The notes: generated by a model not told the origin, from the sequence alone. A stretch of DNA of 64,000 nucleotides from Candidatus Poribacteria bacterium (GCA_028824685.1 JAPPCZ010000083.1:26678-90677); one strand, 5' to 3'. Counted from the first letter of the stretch, positions 1-9,412 are shown. Made by a program: numbers and translations.

Positions 1-49
1 TGACTTCTACCGTGTGAAGGTAGCGCTCGTACCCCTGAGCTAACGCCCC
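1..49 (-). tRNA. tRNA-Val(CAC), 3' part cut off by window edge
   Basis: Read on the minus strand from 49, the sequence opens with a GGGGCGT acceptor strand, T8-A9, a GCTC/GAGC D stem, and an anticodon arm CTACC/GGTAG around loop TTCACAC. This gives anticodon CAC (valine). The T arm and 3' acceptor lie beyond the window start. Only 11 bases separate it from the next tRNA, so the two form a tRNA cluster. Confidence 0.8.
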
Positions 50-60
50 ACGTAGGAATA

Positions 61-133
61 TGGGCCCACTAGGACTCGAACCTAGGACCAGCCGGTTATG
101 AGCCGGCGGCTCTGACCACTGAGCTATGGACCC
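61..133 (-). tRNA. tRNA with CAT anticodon, probably tRNA-Ile2 (or elongator tRNA-Met)
   Basis: A complete 73-nt cloverleaf reads from 133 to 61. Acceptor GGGTCCA pairs with TGGGCCC, the D stem is GCTC/GAGC, the anticodon stem GCCGG/CCGGC encloses loop CTCATAA (anticodon CAT), the T stem is CTAGG/CCTAG, and the discriminator is A. CCA is not encoded. The variable loop and T arm look most like bacterial tRNA-Ile2, whose C34 is changed to lysidine by TilS, but elongator tRNA-Met cannot be excluded by eye. Confidence 0.9.
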
Positions 134-194
134 ATAATGTTTTTTAATTATACCTTGTTTCTATTGAAAAATCAAGTATTTATATTTCTCTGGT

Positions 195-355
195 AGAGCC
201 ATTCAGTTTTCAAATTTTCTGAACATTTGGACATGGTCGCGAGCTGGCGCTCGCTTCTACAAAAGATGTTTTAGCATGGTCGCGAGCTGGAGCTCGCTCC
301 TACAGGAAGAGGTCTTAGATAGAAGGTGGAAATTATTGGAGAATTGAATGGCTCT
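195..355. repeat. MITE-like element, family A copy 1
   Basis: The ends are inverted repeats: AGAGCCATTCAGTTTT at the left and the complement of AGAGCCATTCAATTC at the right. Inside are two palindromic units of the form GGTCGCGAGCTGG...CTCGCTYCTACA (about 234-262 and 279-304). A second copy with the same termini and shared internal stretches lies at 30306-30426 in opposite orientation. No protein is encoded. It fills the gap between the tRNAs and the end of rpoD. Confidence 0.7.
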
Positions 356-392
356 GATTTCTCTGGAGGGTTGGGATTTTATGTGGTAATCA

Positions 393-2003
393 TTATTCTT
401 CTATGAAACCACGCAGGCGATGGCTTCGAACGGGATGGCGGAGTTTACGGAGGGCTTTCGCCTCAATTTGACGGATACGTTCTCGTGTGACATCAAAAAC
501 GACACCGACCTCTTCAAGCGTTTTTGGGTAACCGGTCGTAATGCAAAGTGCCTCAATCCGATCGCGTGTTGCTTCAGACAACAAAGGGGTAGCAGTATCG
601 TCTTCAATCCCGAAGCGGAGGATGATTACCTCTCTTTCCCGTTCAGACAGATCTGCAAGTGCCTCTTGGATACGTTCTTTGAGAATGCTAAGCTCAGCTT
701 CTGTGGCTGGCGACAGCACACTCGCATCTTCAATAAAATCCCCTAATTGGCTATCATCGTCATCGTCTCCGATAGGGGTTTCCAATGAGACAGTTTCTGG
801 AACAATCCTCAAAACTTCCCTGACTTTTTCTGCTGGAATTCCCATATCTTCAGCGATCTCTTCTGGTGTTGGTCGTCGACCCAAATCTTGGATGAGTGAA
901 CGCTCTGCTCGCCTAAGTTTATTGATCCTTTCATGCATGTGGACTGGAATACGGATGGTACGACCTTGGTCAGCAATGGCGCGGGTAATACTTTGACGTA
1001 TCCACCACGTGGCGTAAGTGCTAAATTTAAAACCACGTTGATAATCAAACTTATCTACTGCTCTCATCAATCCTATATTGCCTTCCTGAATAAGATCAAG
1101 GAATTCAAGCCCCGGTGCTTGGTGTCTATACTTCTTTGCGATACTAACAACTAACCTGAGATTGGCTTCAACAATAGCCATCTTTGCATCTTGGGCATTG
1201 GTTTCGCCGGCACAAATCTGATTGGTAATAGTTTGGAGAGAATCGCGAGATATTCCGATTGTATTTAGATATTGTTGAATCTCGCGTTGATAGCGGACGA
1301 TGTTAATATATGCCTCTTTTGCAGCAACCGTTTTGAAATTATGAGTCTTTGAGGTTAACCTTCCGTTGAACCACTCTTGTGGGAGTTTATGTCGTTTTTG
1401 GAGGCGTGCAATTTCTTGTTCCCGGTCAGCAATATTCCGTTCAACCTCTTTAACCTGTCCTGATATTTTGCTAATTTCTTCGCGGTCAATCCTCAATTGC
1501 TCAAGGTGTTTGACGAAGTTTGCATAACTTCCCACTGTTTCAAATTCCACGACTGAATTGTTCTTAGCCGCTTCTTTGGCTGCAAGCAGATATTCTAATT
1601 CCAAAGTTTCAATGACTCGCATCGTCTTTTCAACTTTTTCGCGCAGCTTACGTTCCTTATCACGAGTTGAGCTGCTCGACACTTGCATATCAATAATATC
1701 AGATGCCCGTTTTTTAGCGATGATGATTTTATAGAGAAGTTTTCGCATCTCTGCTACCGCAAGTCGAGTAGTAAAAGTTGCAGCCTGTGCCTGGCGGAGT
1801 CCCATCTCAATTTGCTGAGATAGTTCTATCTCCTTTTCTTTATCTATCAACGGTACTTTCCCCATGTCACGTAGATAAACTTTAATCAGATCTTCACGTT
1901 CACTGATTTCCCCTGGAGCGAATTCCATTAAGTCATCATATTCAACCTGATCCGCGTTTTCGGATTCATTAAAATCAAGTGGGTATGTATTACCTAATTC
2001 CAC
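393..2003 (-). CDS. rpoD: Primary sigma factor RpoD (sigma-70) with an insertion in region 4
   Basis: This is the housekeeping sigma subunit that directs RNA polymerase to -35/-10 promoters. Region 1.2 is near residues 37-70. Region 2 spans about 272-356 and includes FLDLIQEGNIGLMRAVDKFD and the -10 recognition segment around YATWWIRQSITRAI. Region 3 follows, and region 4 ends at the C terminus with VTRERIRQIEAKALRKLRHP. There is no acidic region 1.1. The odd part is region 4: RFGIED and GYPKTLEEVG, normally contiguous, are separated by 22 residues (469-490). The start is GTG at 2003 behind a GGGAG motif. It sits last in the order mutS2, dnaG, short sigma, rpoD, resembling the classical macromolecular-synthesis operon. 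Given the intact -10 and -35 recognition helices, I take it to be functional. Confidence 0.95.
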   Translation of the reverse strand: MELGNTYPLDFNESENADQVEYDDLMEFAPGEISEREDLIKVYLRDMGKVPLIDKEKEIELSQQIEMGLRQAQAATFTTRLAVAEMRKLLYKIIIAKKRASDIIDMQVSSSSTRDKERKLREKVEKTMRVIETLELEYLLAAKEAAKNNSVVEFETVGSYANFVKHLEQLRIDREEISKISGQVKEVERNIADREQEIARLQKRHKLPQEWFNGRLTSKTHNFKTVAAKEAYINIVRYQREIQQYLNTIGISRDSLQTITNQICAGETNAQDAKMAIVEANLRLVVSIAKKYRHQAPGLEFLDLIQEGNIGLMRAVDKFDYQRGFKFSTYATWWIRQSITRAIADQGRTIRIPVHMHERINKLRRAERSLIQDLGRRPTPEEIAEDMGIPAEKVREVLRIVPETVSLETPIGDDDDDSQLGDFIEDASVLSPATEAELSILKERIQEALADLSEREREVIILRFGIEDDTATPLLSEATRDRIEALCITTGYPKTLEEVGVVFDVTRERIRQIEAKALRKLRHPVRSHRLRGFIEE

Positions 2004-2122
2004 CAGTCAGTTCTCCCTTTCATGTTGTGAATTCTTTGGGCTATTCTCTCTTGACACTTTTGTGCTTGTTTTAAAATTTACTGAGCAAGACGTGCCTTCA
2101 ATTTGACAATTATACAAACTAC

Positions 2123-2680
2123 CTATGTGTTGGGATCGTCGTTTCCTTCTGCTGAAGCGATAGCACGGGAAATACTTTGACGTACCCACCAAGTAACGTA
2201 AGTGTTAAACTGAAAACCGCCTTGATAATCATAGTTATCAATCGCTTTCATTAAACCGATGTTACCTTCCTGAATCAGATCGAAAAATTCACGACCTTGA
2301 ACTTCCTCCTTAAATCTCTTAACGATACTAACGACCAACCAGAAATTTGCTTTTACAATCGCCATTTTAGCATCTTGGGCATTATTAATTACGCTGGAAT
2401 CAATCTGTTTCGTAATTTCTTGCAGCTTATCGCGAGAGATGCAGAAAGTTTGAATGTGTTGTTTCATTTCGTGCTGATTGCGAGCAATCTTGAGATATGC
2501 TTGCTTAACAGCATCTGTTTCAAAATCATGGGTTTCGGCGTTGAATTCTCTATCAAACCATTCAGCAGGGATGTTATGTTCCTTTACGAGCCGCGAAATT
2601 TCCTGTTCGTGTTCATTAATATTACGTTCAACTTCTTTAAACTGAAAATCAAGCGGATGTGCATTTCCCAAGTCCATCAT
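2123..2680 (-). CDS. Shrunken RpoD paralogue keeping mainly sigma region 2
   Basis: This 185-residue protein begins with MMDLGNAHPLDF, matching RpoD's MELGNTYPLDF. It then jumps to the equivalent of RpoD residue about 185 (FKEVERNI) and aligns through region 2.4 (FDLIQEGNIGLMKAIDNYDY, TYVTWWVRQSISRAIA). It stops where region 3 should begin, after an unrelated tail, EGNDDPNT. It therefore has one internal deletion of about 170 residues and no regions 3-4. Identity to RpoD is moderate and the frame is intact, so this is not a fresh duplication. The start overlaps the dnaG stop (ATGATG over TGA) behind an AAGGAG site, suggesting translational coupling. It could be a residual pseudogene, or a protein that still binds core polymerase through region 2. 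Confidence 0.75.
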   Translation of the reverse strand: MMDLGNAHPLDFQFKEVERNINEHEQEISRLVKEHNIPAEWFDREFNAETHDFETDAVKQAYLKIARNQHEMKQHIQTFCISRDKLQEITKQIDSSVINNAQDAKMAIVKANFWLVVSIVKRFKEEVQGREFFDLIQEGNIGLMKAIDNYDYQGGFQFNTYVTWWVRQSISRAIASAEGNDDPNT

Positions 2681-4548
2681 TTGCTCTCCTTCTCAATATT
2701 ACCAGTAATTTGAGGGGTATCCGTATCTTCGTCAGACTGTGGAGAATTTCCTGTCTGTTCAAGAAAATCTTTCTGTACAAAAGCACGTCTTTGGTTTGAT
2801 AAGTCTACAAGTTCTTTTAGTTTTTCAAGATCATCTTCCCCCTCTGCAAGAGCGTTTGACCTGATACGTTGTTCAGTTTCTTGTAATACGAAACTTTTTA
2901 GTTTCCTTAGACATCCTTCAATTCTGGCATGGGGGTTAGGAATGTTCTTTTTCCTGATAAGTGCGTTGGTAATTATGTTCTTAAGTGTTTCGTCCTCACA
3001 AGTGTTAAGGATGTGTTGTATATCAACGTTTTCTTCGTTCTCACTGGCATCCCAAAGCAGTTGCATAACGTTTGCGAGGCGGGAATTTGTTATTTCTTGG
3101 TAGTGTAGCAATGTCTTCACTTCGGAAATTAGTTCGGGAACCTGGATTAAAACTTGGACTAATTGCCATTCAATTTGTTCGCGTGGGGACAACTTCTTTG
3201 AGGTTGTTTTTTGACTCGGTACGTTACGAGGTGTTGTATTCTCTTTCAAACCTAAATCTCGCAATTCCCGCCAAAGTAATCCTTCATCAATTTCAAGTTC
3301 CTTTACAGCGTATTTTACATATTCTGTTCGTTCGACTCGGTTTTTTATGTTCACAAGTATCGCGCTAATGTCTTTGACAACTTGTGTTTTGACATCAGGA
3401 CGGCGGATATTCTTTTCTTGAATTGCGGATTGAATTTGAAATTCAATTAGGTTTATCGCTTTATCGATTAGTTCACTGAAAGCACCCGCGCCGTTCTGCT
3501 TGACATAGGAATCTGGATCATCACCTTTTGGCATGAGGGCAATCCGCACACGAATCTCTTCACCGATGAGTCTATGCAATCCACGTTGTGCTGCTTGCAA
3601 TCCAGATGCGTCACCATCAAAAACGATGACAACTTCAGGCGTATACCTTTTCAATAACGCTGCATGTTCCTCGCTTAAAGATGTGCCTGATGAGGCTATG
3701 ACGTTTTCAATTCCATGTTGATGTAGCATCAAGACATCCATATATCCTTCTACAAGAATGGCAGACTGCTTTCTGGATATAGATTGTCTCGCTTTATCAA
3801 GATTGAAAAGGATTCTGCTTTTGTCGTATAGAACCGTTGTGGGAGAATTTAGATATTTCGGTTGATGCTCATCAGATAACGCACGACCACCAAATCCGAC
3901 TGGCACTCCTTGTGCATTGTAAATTGGAAATAGTATTCGATTCCAGAAACGGTCTTGAGGACCTTGATCTTCATTTTTAATCAATCCAGCATCAACCAAT
4001 TGCTGCACTGTCCAACCTTCATGAGTTGCTGCTTTTACCAAATCACGCCTCTGTTGTTTCGCGTAACCGAGTTGGAACAGTTGATTAGTTTGTGAATTCA
4101 CACCACGGTTTTTGAGATACTCACGTGCATGTTGGCTATGTTGTCCAGTACGCAGTAGTTCGTGGTAGTATTTCACTGCGAACCTGTTAAGTTCACTCAA
4201 ATCATTGATAAGTTTTTGTCTGGCACTGGATTTTGCATCTCGTGTCGGCAACGAAATATTTGCACGTTCTGCGAGCCATTCAATCGCCTCAATAAAAGTT
4301 TTTCCTTCATGTTTTTGCAGGAAATGAATGACATTACCACCTGTTTGGCATCCAAAACAGTAGAATATCTGTTTTTCTGGTGACACTGAAAATGAAGGTG
4401 TCTTTTCTTCGTGAAATGGACAGAGCGCTTGGTAGTTTCGTCCAGCTTGTTTGAGTGCAACACCAGATTCAGAAATTACGTCTACGATATTATTTTGTGT
4501 CCGAATTTCCTCAATCGTTTCGGGTGGTATATAGTTTCTTGTTGCCAT
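2677..4548 (-). CDS. dnaG: DNA primase DnaG
   Basis: DnaG makes RNA primers for the replication fork together with DnaB helicase. The N-terminal CHC2 zinc-binding domain is visible at residues 40-75 with ligands C43, H46, C64 and C67. The TOPRIM catalytic core contains ILVEGYMDVLMLHQHG and VIVFDGDASGLQAAQRG, with the expected acidic EGYMD and DGD residues. The C-terminal third is the less conserved helicase-binding part. At 623 residues it is of normal length. It lies 51 bases downstream of mutS2 and overlaps the truncated sigma paralogue by 4 bases, so mutS2-dnaG-sigma-rpoD are probably co-transcribed. Confidence 0.97.
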   Translation of the reverse strand: MATRNYIPPETIEEIRTQNNIVDVISESGVALKQAGRNYQALCPFHEEKTPSFSVSPEKQIFYCFGCQTGGNVIHFLQKHEGKTFIEAIEWLAERANISLPTRDAKSSARQKLINDLSELNRFAVKYYHELLRTGQHSQHAREYLKNRGVNSQTNQLFQLGYAKQQRRDLVKAATHEGWTVQQLVDAGLIKNEDQGPQDRFWNRILFPIYNAQGVPVGFGGRALSDEHQPKYLNSPTTVLYDKSRILFNLDKARQSISRKQSAILVEGYMDVLMLHQHGIENVIASSGTSLSEEHAALLKRYTPEVVIVFDGDASGLQAAQRGLHRLIGEEIRVRIALMPKGDDPDSYVKQNGAGAFSELIDKAINLIEFQIQSAIQEKNIRRPDVKTQVVKDISAILVNIKNRVERTEYVKYAVKELEIDEGLLWRELRDLGLKENTTPRNVPSQKTTSKKLSPREQIEWQLVQVLIQVPELISEVKTLLHYQEITNSRLANVMQLLWDASENEENVDIQHILNTCEDETLKNIITNALIRKKNIPNPHARIEGCLRKLKSFVLQETEQRIRSNALAEGEDDLEKLKELVDLSNQRRAFVQKDFLEQTGNSPQSDEDTDTPQITGNIEKESK

Positions 4549-4599
4549 GAGAAGACCTCTAAATCAACATGTTGACTATTTCAGAAGAAAACTATCAAG

Positions 4600-7038
4600 T
4601 TATTCTTTGAATTTAACGACAGTAACACCCTCTCCACCTTCACTATGGGGAGCGTATTGATAATTAGCGACGTGTGGGTTCGTATCTAATACCTCGTGAA
4701 CCGCGCTACGTAATGCCCCAGTACCCTTTCCGTGCAGAATTCTCACAGTTAATAATCCTGCAAGGTAGGCATCGTCCAGATATTTGTCCGTAATGTCTAA
4801 TCCTTCTTTAACAAGCATGCCATGAATACACAGTTCCTCTTGAACTGAATTTGCTTTGCTATATTGCATTTCCAGAACAGAAGCAGTGAGATTTTGCGAT
4901 TCTTTTTTCGGCACAACATTGTCAATATCGTTATAAGATAGCTGCATTTGCATACTGCCAACCCTTATCTGTAAAGGCGTACTGCTATGTTTATCAATAG
5001 TGGTAACCTCCCCAAATCGATTCAACTTTATTATTCGGACTTTGTCACCAACCTTAACAGAGAGTTTGTTTTTCTTGGTTTGTTTTTCGGGCGGGTCGGG
5101 TTTGAGTTGTTTTTTGGCGGTTTCAATTTTTGTGAATGCTTCGCGGATACTGGCTTTGGAGGCTTGCTCACGACGAATATCTGCAACTATATTATCTACT
5201 GTTCGGCGAGCTGTAGATACTATTTCCAGTGCTTCTTTTTCAGCGTCTTGTAGACGGGTTTCTTGTTCTGTTTCAAATGTATCAATTAACTCTTTATGTT
5301 TCTGATATTCTGTTTCAGCGAGACGAATTTTTTCATGGAGTTGTTCACGTTCGGTATCCAATTCCCGTTGTGTTTGTTGTAGTTGGATGAGTAGGTCTTC
5401 CACAGCAATATTATTATTTCCCAAGTTGCTTTCTGCGTCAGCGAGGATACGGGAAGGGAGTCCTAATTGTTCTGCGATTTTCAGGGCATTACTACTTCCA
5501 GGAACACCTATCTTCAAACGGTAAGTCGGTTTTAATGTGCTCCAATCAAATTCCATTGAAGCGTTTTCCATGTTATTTTGTGTGTGGGTATAAGCCTTAA
5601 GCGCACCATAATGTGTCGTAACGATTGTACTGACATTTCGTTCGCTCAACCAAGCCAAGATCGCCATACCGAGTGCCGTTCCTTCAGTCGGGTCGGTGCC
5701 CGCTCCGATCTCGTCCAATAGGACAAGAGTATGTGCGGATTCAGAGTTCTCAATTGCGTTCAGCATTTCAGCAATCTTCGTGATATGTGAGGAAAAGGTG
5801 CTAAGACTCTGTTCTATGTTCTGATCGTCACCTATATCGGCAAATATGTGATTAAAAATCGGGAGTTCGCTACCACTTGCTGCTGGAATATGTAACCCAG
5901 ATTGTGCCATCAAACACAATAGCCCTACCGTTTTTAACACAACAGTTTTTCCACCCGTATTCGGACCTGTGATGACAAGTGTCCTGAAACTTTTGCCAAC
6001 GCGTACATCTGTGGGAACAACCCGTGTAGGTTGTCTATGTTCTGGTTTGGCATGTTCTGATGTTTTTTGTTTTTTGGATTGAGCATTGGCGCGGACTTGG
6101 AATTCCAGGAGAGGGTGTCGCGCTTCAGAAAGGTTTACAACACCGTTCGTATTTAATTTGGGTTCAACGGCATTCAATTCATGGCTAAATCGGGCTTTGG
6201 CATTTAGGAAGTCAAGTTCAGCGAGCAGATTAAGAGCAGATTCAAAATCATCTATCCGTTCACGTATTCGGTCAGTTAGATCCAACAGAATCTTACGAAT
6301 CTCTCGATTTTCAGCTTCAACTGCCTCATGAAGAGCATTGTTCATTTCAACTATTGACAAAGGTTCCATAAAATAGGTCGCACCACTGGTGGATTGACCT
6401 TGAACAACGCCGCTAAAAAAAGGCCTCGCATCTTGTTTGATTGGTATTACATAACGATTGTTTCTAAAGGTAATGACCGATTCCTGAATTGATTTTTGAT
6501 GGTCGGGGGAACGGAGGATCGCTTCTAATTTTTGGTGAATGTTTTCACGGGATTTGATAAGTTTACGACGAATAGCACGTAACTCAGAACTCGCACGGTC
6601 TAAGACAGTTCCTTCAGGACTAATACAATACGATATAATTTTAACGATTTCGTCAAAGACAGGCAGCGAATCTACTATATACAATAGTCGTGGAAAGTCT
6701 TCACGGTCCTGATTATTAAATTTCTTTTTTATTTGGGATGGTAGTTCTGCTACCTTTACAACATTTAAGAACGCCTCCGGTTCTAAGATAGCACCAGAAA
6801 TAGAGGCATGTTGAAGCGTCTGACCAATATCTGTTAATCCATTTAGCGGTATATCACCGGACTGTTGCTGAAAAGTTTTCACTTCAGTACATAATTTTAA
6901 TAAATTACGTACGGTGTCCAGTGAATCAGAGGGAGCAAGTTTATCTACCCGCGCATTTCCTAACTCAGAAACCGTATACCTTTTTAATAGGTTTTTGAGT
7001 TTATCGAATTCTAAGGCTGTTTTCACGTTGGGCAGCAT
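4600..7038 (-). CDS. mutS2: MutS2 endonuclease / ribosome-rescue ATPase
   Basis: MutS2 is a MutS-family ATPase. It was first described as a suppressor of recombination and more recently as a factor acting on collided ribosomes. The MutS core carries a Walker A motif (GPNTGGKT, residues 358-365), a Walker B region (LVLLDEIGAGTDPTEG) and a TTHY switch. A long coiled coil follows (about 540-640). A C-terminal Smr nuclease domain (about 725-812) contains ILHGKGTGALR. The usual LDLRG entry motif of Smr is changed to LCIHG, which may affect nuclease activity. There is no N-terminal mismatch-recognition domain, as expected for MutS2. It is the first gene of the dnaG-rpoD block. Confidence 0.95.
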   Translation of the reverse strand: MLPNVKTALEFDKLKNLLKRYTVSELGNARVDKLAPSDSLDTVRNLLKLCTEVKTFQQQSGDIPLNGLTDIGQTLQHASISGAILEPEAFLNVVKVAELPSQIKKKFNNQDREDFPRLLYIVDSLPVFDEIVKIISYCISPEGTVLDRASSELRAIRRKLIKSRENIHQKLEAILRSPDHQKSIQESVITFRNNRYVIPIKQDARPFFSGVVQGQSTSGATYFMEPLSIVEMNNALHEAVEAENREIRKILLDLTDRIRERIDDFESALNLLAELDFLNAKARFSHELNAVEPKLNTNGVVNLSEARHPLLEFQVRANAQSKKQKTSEHAKPEHRQPTRVVPTDVRVGKSFRTLVITGPNTGGKTVVLKTVGLLCLMAQSGLHIPAASGSELPIFNHIFADIGDDQNIEQSLSTFSSHITKIAEMLNAIENSESAHTLVLLDEIGAGTDPTEGTALGMAILAWLSERNVSTIVTTHYGALKAYTHTQNNMENASMEFDWSTLKPTYRLKIGVPGSSNALKIAEQLGLPSRILADAESNLGNNNIAVEDLLIQLQQTQRELDTEREQLHEKIRLAETEYQKHKELIDTFETEQETRLQDAEKEALEIVSTARRTVDNIVADIRREQASKASIREAFTKIETAKKQLKPDPPEKQTKKNKLSVKVGDKVRIIKLNRFGEVTTIDKHSSTPLQIRVGSMQMQLSYNDIDNVVPKKESQNLTASVLEMQYSKANSVQEELCIHGMLVKEGLDITDKYLDDAYLAGLLTVRILHGKGTGALRSAVHEVLDTNPHVANYQYAPHSEGGEGVTVVKFKE

Positions 7039-7194
7039 TGGTCTAACCTTCTTTCTCTTGCTATGATGGCCTAAATAAAAGTTATCTCATAAAGTGAAGC
7101 TGCGAGGCTTACAAACCCTGCTTCAATATATCAGGAGTTCTGTTAAATAAATATGAGATGGAATTAAGAATAGAAAGGAAAATATAAAAGATCC

Positions 7195-7215
7195 TGCGGC
7201 TTCAGAAGTGCCGCA
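7195..7215 (-). terminator. Putative terminator after the TolB-like gene
   Basis: On the minus strand TGCGGC and GCCGCA form a stem around a 9-base loop, followed by GGATCTTTTATATTTT. It lies 9 bases beyond the stop of the TolB-like gene. The T-tract is imperfect, so termination strength is uncertain. Confidence 0.5.
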
Positions 7216-7223
7216 TAAATATG

Positions 7224-8240
7224 TTATCTCAAAGTACGTTTGACATCCCCCCAAGTTGTAGTTAATTTCTGTTTGGGTTCAACAGGAAGCACTTCATGTT
7301 TCCACCAGGAAATTGCAAAAATGCTACCTTCCACTTCAAATAATTGTTCTGTTTTTCCGGTAAGAAGATCGTGCAAATAGAACGCTCCCCACCGAGAGAA
7401 GATAATCGATTGACCATCAAATGACCAATCTGTCCACATGCCGGTCTGCTTATCAACATCAAAGAGGGGTTTTATGGCTCGCGTTTCAACATCAATTGTA
7501 GACATTGTATCAAATTCTCTGTTCCATCTACGGAACAAAATTTTCGTGCCATCAGGCGACCAAACAGGATACAAATCAATATTTAATTCAGTTAATATTT
7601 CTATCTCTTTTGTTTCAAGGTCTAACAGGTAGAGTTGATCTAATCCACCGGGTCTTTCCAGTGAAAACGCAAGTTGTCTACTGTTCGGTGCCCAAGAGAT
7701 TCCCCAAAAAAAGAAACTTCTTCCAAAGTGTGGTATCGCGGTCACTGCTTCCATTTCACCTGTTTCAATATCAAGTACCCAAACCTGATTTTCTTGTTGT
7801 TGCTGTTCGCGCGTCCATCCGTTAAAAGCAAGTTTCTTTCCATTCGGTGAAACAGCTAAAAATCGATAGGTGCCGCTAATCTCTGTAAGTAGTGTTTTAT
7901 TTTTAGGGTTGTTAATATCAATTGAAAAGATATGTGATTGTGTGTCGGCACGTTGAATAAAATAGAGCGTGTCGCCTTCTGGTCCCCATGCAGGATACAT
8001 TCCAGATTGATTTAAAGGCGTTGTCTTGAAATCCCCTTTTTCGGTGAAGGTCGTCATGTGGAGATTGAAATCTAATCTTCCAAGTTTGTTGTTAAACCCG
8101 GAAACAGCATAAGCAATACGTCCCGTGGGTGCTGCATCTACTGTGATAGGCAAACAGAGAAAGACTAAAATTAGTCCAAAACTTATCCGTTTTCCTATTT
8201 CAATAGTCCTAACAAGCAAATGACGTTTTCTATCTTTCAT
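7224..8240 (-). CDS. Exported TolB-like beta-propeller protein with KLTTTW tail
   Basis: After a signal segment (about residues 12-38, ending VDAAPTG) the protein is built of WD40-like/PD40 repeats. Typical motifs are YPAWGPEGDTLYF, LAVSPNGKKLAFNG, ISWAPNSRQLAFS, YPVWSPDGTKILF and WTDWSFDGQSIIF, suggesting a 5-6-bladed propeller like the TolB C-terminal domain. Partners are unknown. The C terminus, KLTTTWGDVKRTLR, recurs almost unchanged on an unrelated exported protein at 62180. I chose ATG at 8240 because it follows GAGGAA by 5 bases and begins 1 base after the upstream TPR gene ends; upstream in-frame starts would overlap that gene. The pair is clearly co-transcribed and may act together in the envelope. 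Confidence 0.85.
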   Translation of the reverse strand: MKDRKRHLLVRTIEIGKRISFGLILVFLCLPITVDAAPTGRIAYAVSGFNNKLGRLDFNLHMTTFTEKGDFKTTPLNQSGMYPAWGPEGDTLYFIQRADTQSHIFSIDINNPKNKTLLTEISGTYRFLAVSPNGKKLAFNGWTREQQQQENQVWVLDIETGEMEAVTAIPHFGRSFFFWGISWAPNSRQLAFSLERPGGLDQLYLLDLETKEIEILTELNIDLYPVWSPDGTKILFRRWNREFDTMSTIDVETRAIKPLFDVDKQTGMWTDWSFDGQSIIFSRWGAFYLHDLLTGKTEQLFEVEGSIFAISWWKHEVLPVEPKQKLTTTWGDVKRTLR

Positions 8241-8241
8241 T

Positions 8242-9384
8242 TTATTCCTCTTTTCCAGCAATCGTGAGACGGTCATAATTGAGGCGAGCATGTTCATACA
8301 GTTCACGATTTAAGCCGTATGCATCGAATTCCAAAATTCGGTCATAGGTATTTAATGCCGCACTTTGGTATCCAGATTTTTCAGTTTTACGGGCTGATTC
8401 GACACCACTAATGAATGTAGTTGCGGCTTCCTCAAAATTTCGTATGCGTTTTCGCACATCCGACAACAACCCGCCTCCCGTATCTTTTTCGACCTTATAT
8501 GCTCGAATTGTATCTGTATATGTGACAAGCGATTCAAAATAAAGTTCTTCCGATTCCATCTGCTCCGCTTTTGTGAGTTCTAAAGGTTCCTCAATAACTG
8601 TGATTACCTCTTTTGCTTCATTTATCAGTTCAGTACTTCTCTGCTCAATTCCGGCATTAAGCGTTTGCTGAAATTCGTCTATAATCGTCATATAAGATGT
8701 CTTCGCATCTTCTACTGCGTTTAATTTTTCATGACAAAGTGCTTGATTGTACTTGGCACTGGTAAGAACAAACTGGCGAATTTCAGGTGCAAGTTGGGGG
8801 GTGTTTGGAAACGCTCTCGCCTCATAAGCTGAAATCGCGTTTGCGTAGTCTCCTTCTTGTTCGAAACAGTTGCCTACTGCCTTTTGCGCATACATTGCAT
8901 AAATCTGATTTTCAGATTTATGCGTTTCTACAATTTCCTCAAATTGTGCACGTGCTTCGGCATATTTGCCTTGATAATAGAGACTTTTAGCATAATTATA
9001 CCGTGCTTTGTCAGCTAAGGGCGTATTCGGATATTTCTCAAAAACTAACTGTAATTTTTCTTCAGCATTTTCAAAGGTGACTTTTTCAGACTTTGCTTCG
9101 TCTTCAGTGTCATCTTCACTTTCGCTCGGTGCAGAAACATCTAAGAAACTTTTTTCAGCTTCTTTATATGTTTCCGTAGCATTAGAAAGGTTCGCAGCAG
9201 CTTCAGCGTATGTTTTCTCCTGATTTTGGGTGTAGACTAAATAACCTACTACCCCAATAATCACAATTGCCAGCGTTATGCTAATGCTTATGGCATTATT
9301 CTTCAGAAAAGAGTAACAGCTTAGAACCAAGTCAATAAACTTATCTTCTTGGATTTCTTCTTTGGTCAATCGATTTTGCGCCAT
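8242..9384 (-). CDS. Membrane-anchored TPR protein (YfgM/BamD-like)
   Basis: A cytoplasmic N-terminal segment is followed by one transmembrane helix (about residues 32-53, ISISITLAIVIIGVVGYLVY) and an extracytoplasmic TPR domain. The repeats are seen as KYPNTPLADKARYNYAKSLYYQGKYAEARAQF-type units near 115-190 and a later set at the C terminus. An acidic linker (SESEDDTEDEAKSEK) precedes them. The topology matches YfgM-like ancillary translocon proteins and tol-pal YbgF-type TPR proteins. The exact role is not determinable. The start at 9384 has GAGGAA 4 bases upstream. It precedes the propeller gene with a 1-base gap. Confidence 0.85.
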   Translation of the reverse strand: MAQNRLTKEEIQEDKFIDLVLSCYSFLKNNAISISITLAIVIIGVVGYLVYTQNQEKTYAEAAANLSNATETYKEAEKSFLDVSAPSESEDDTEDEAKSEKVTFENAEEKLQLVFEKYPNTPLADKARYNYAKSLYYQGKYAEARAQFEEIVETHKSENQIYAMYAQKAVGNCFEQEGDYANAISAYEARAFPNTPQLAPEIRQFVLTSAKYNQALCHEKLNAVEDAKTSYMTIIDEFQQTLNAGIEQRSTELINEAKEVITVIEEPLELTKAEQMESEELYFESLVTYTDTIRAYKVEKDTGGGLLSDVRKRIRNFEEAATTFISGVESARKTEKSGYQSAALNTYDRILEFDAYGLNRELYEHARLNYDRLTIAGKEE

Positions 9385-9412
9385 GATTTCCTCGGTGTTT
9401 TCTTCGCATTCA

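Noticed and set aside
541..996. 151-codon plus-strand frame opposite rpoD
   Set aside because: Ser/Arg/Ile-rich antisense composition, no start site, and it lies wholly within the conserved sigma regions 3-4.
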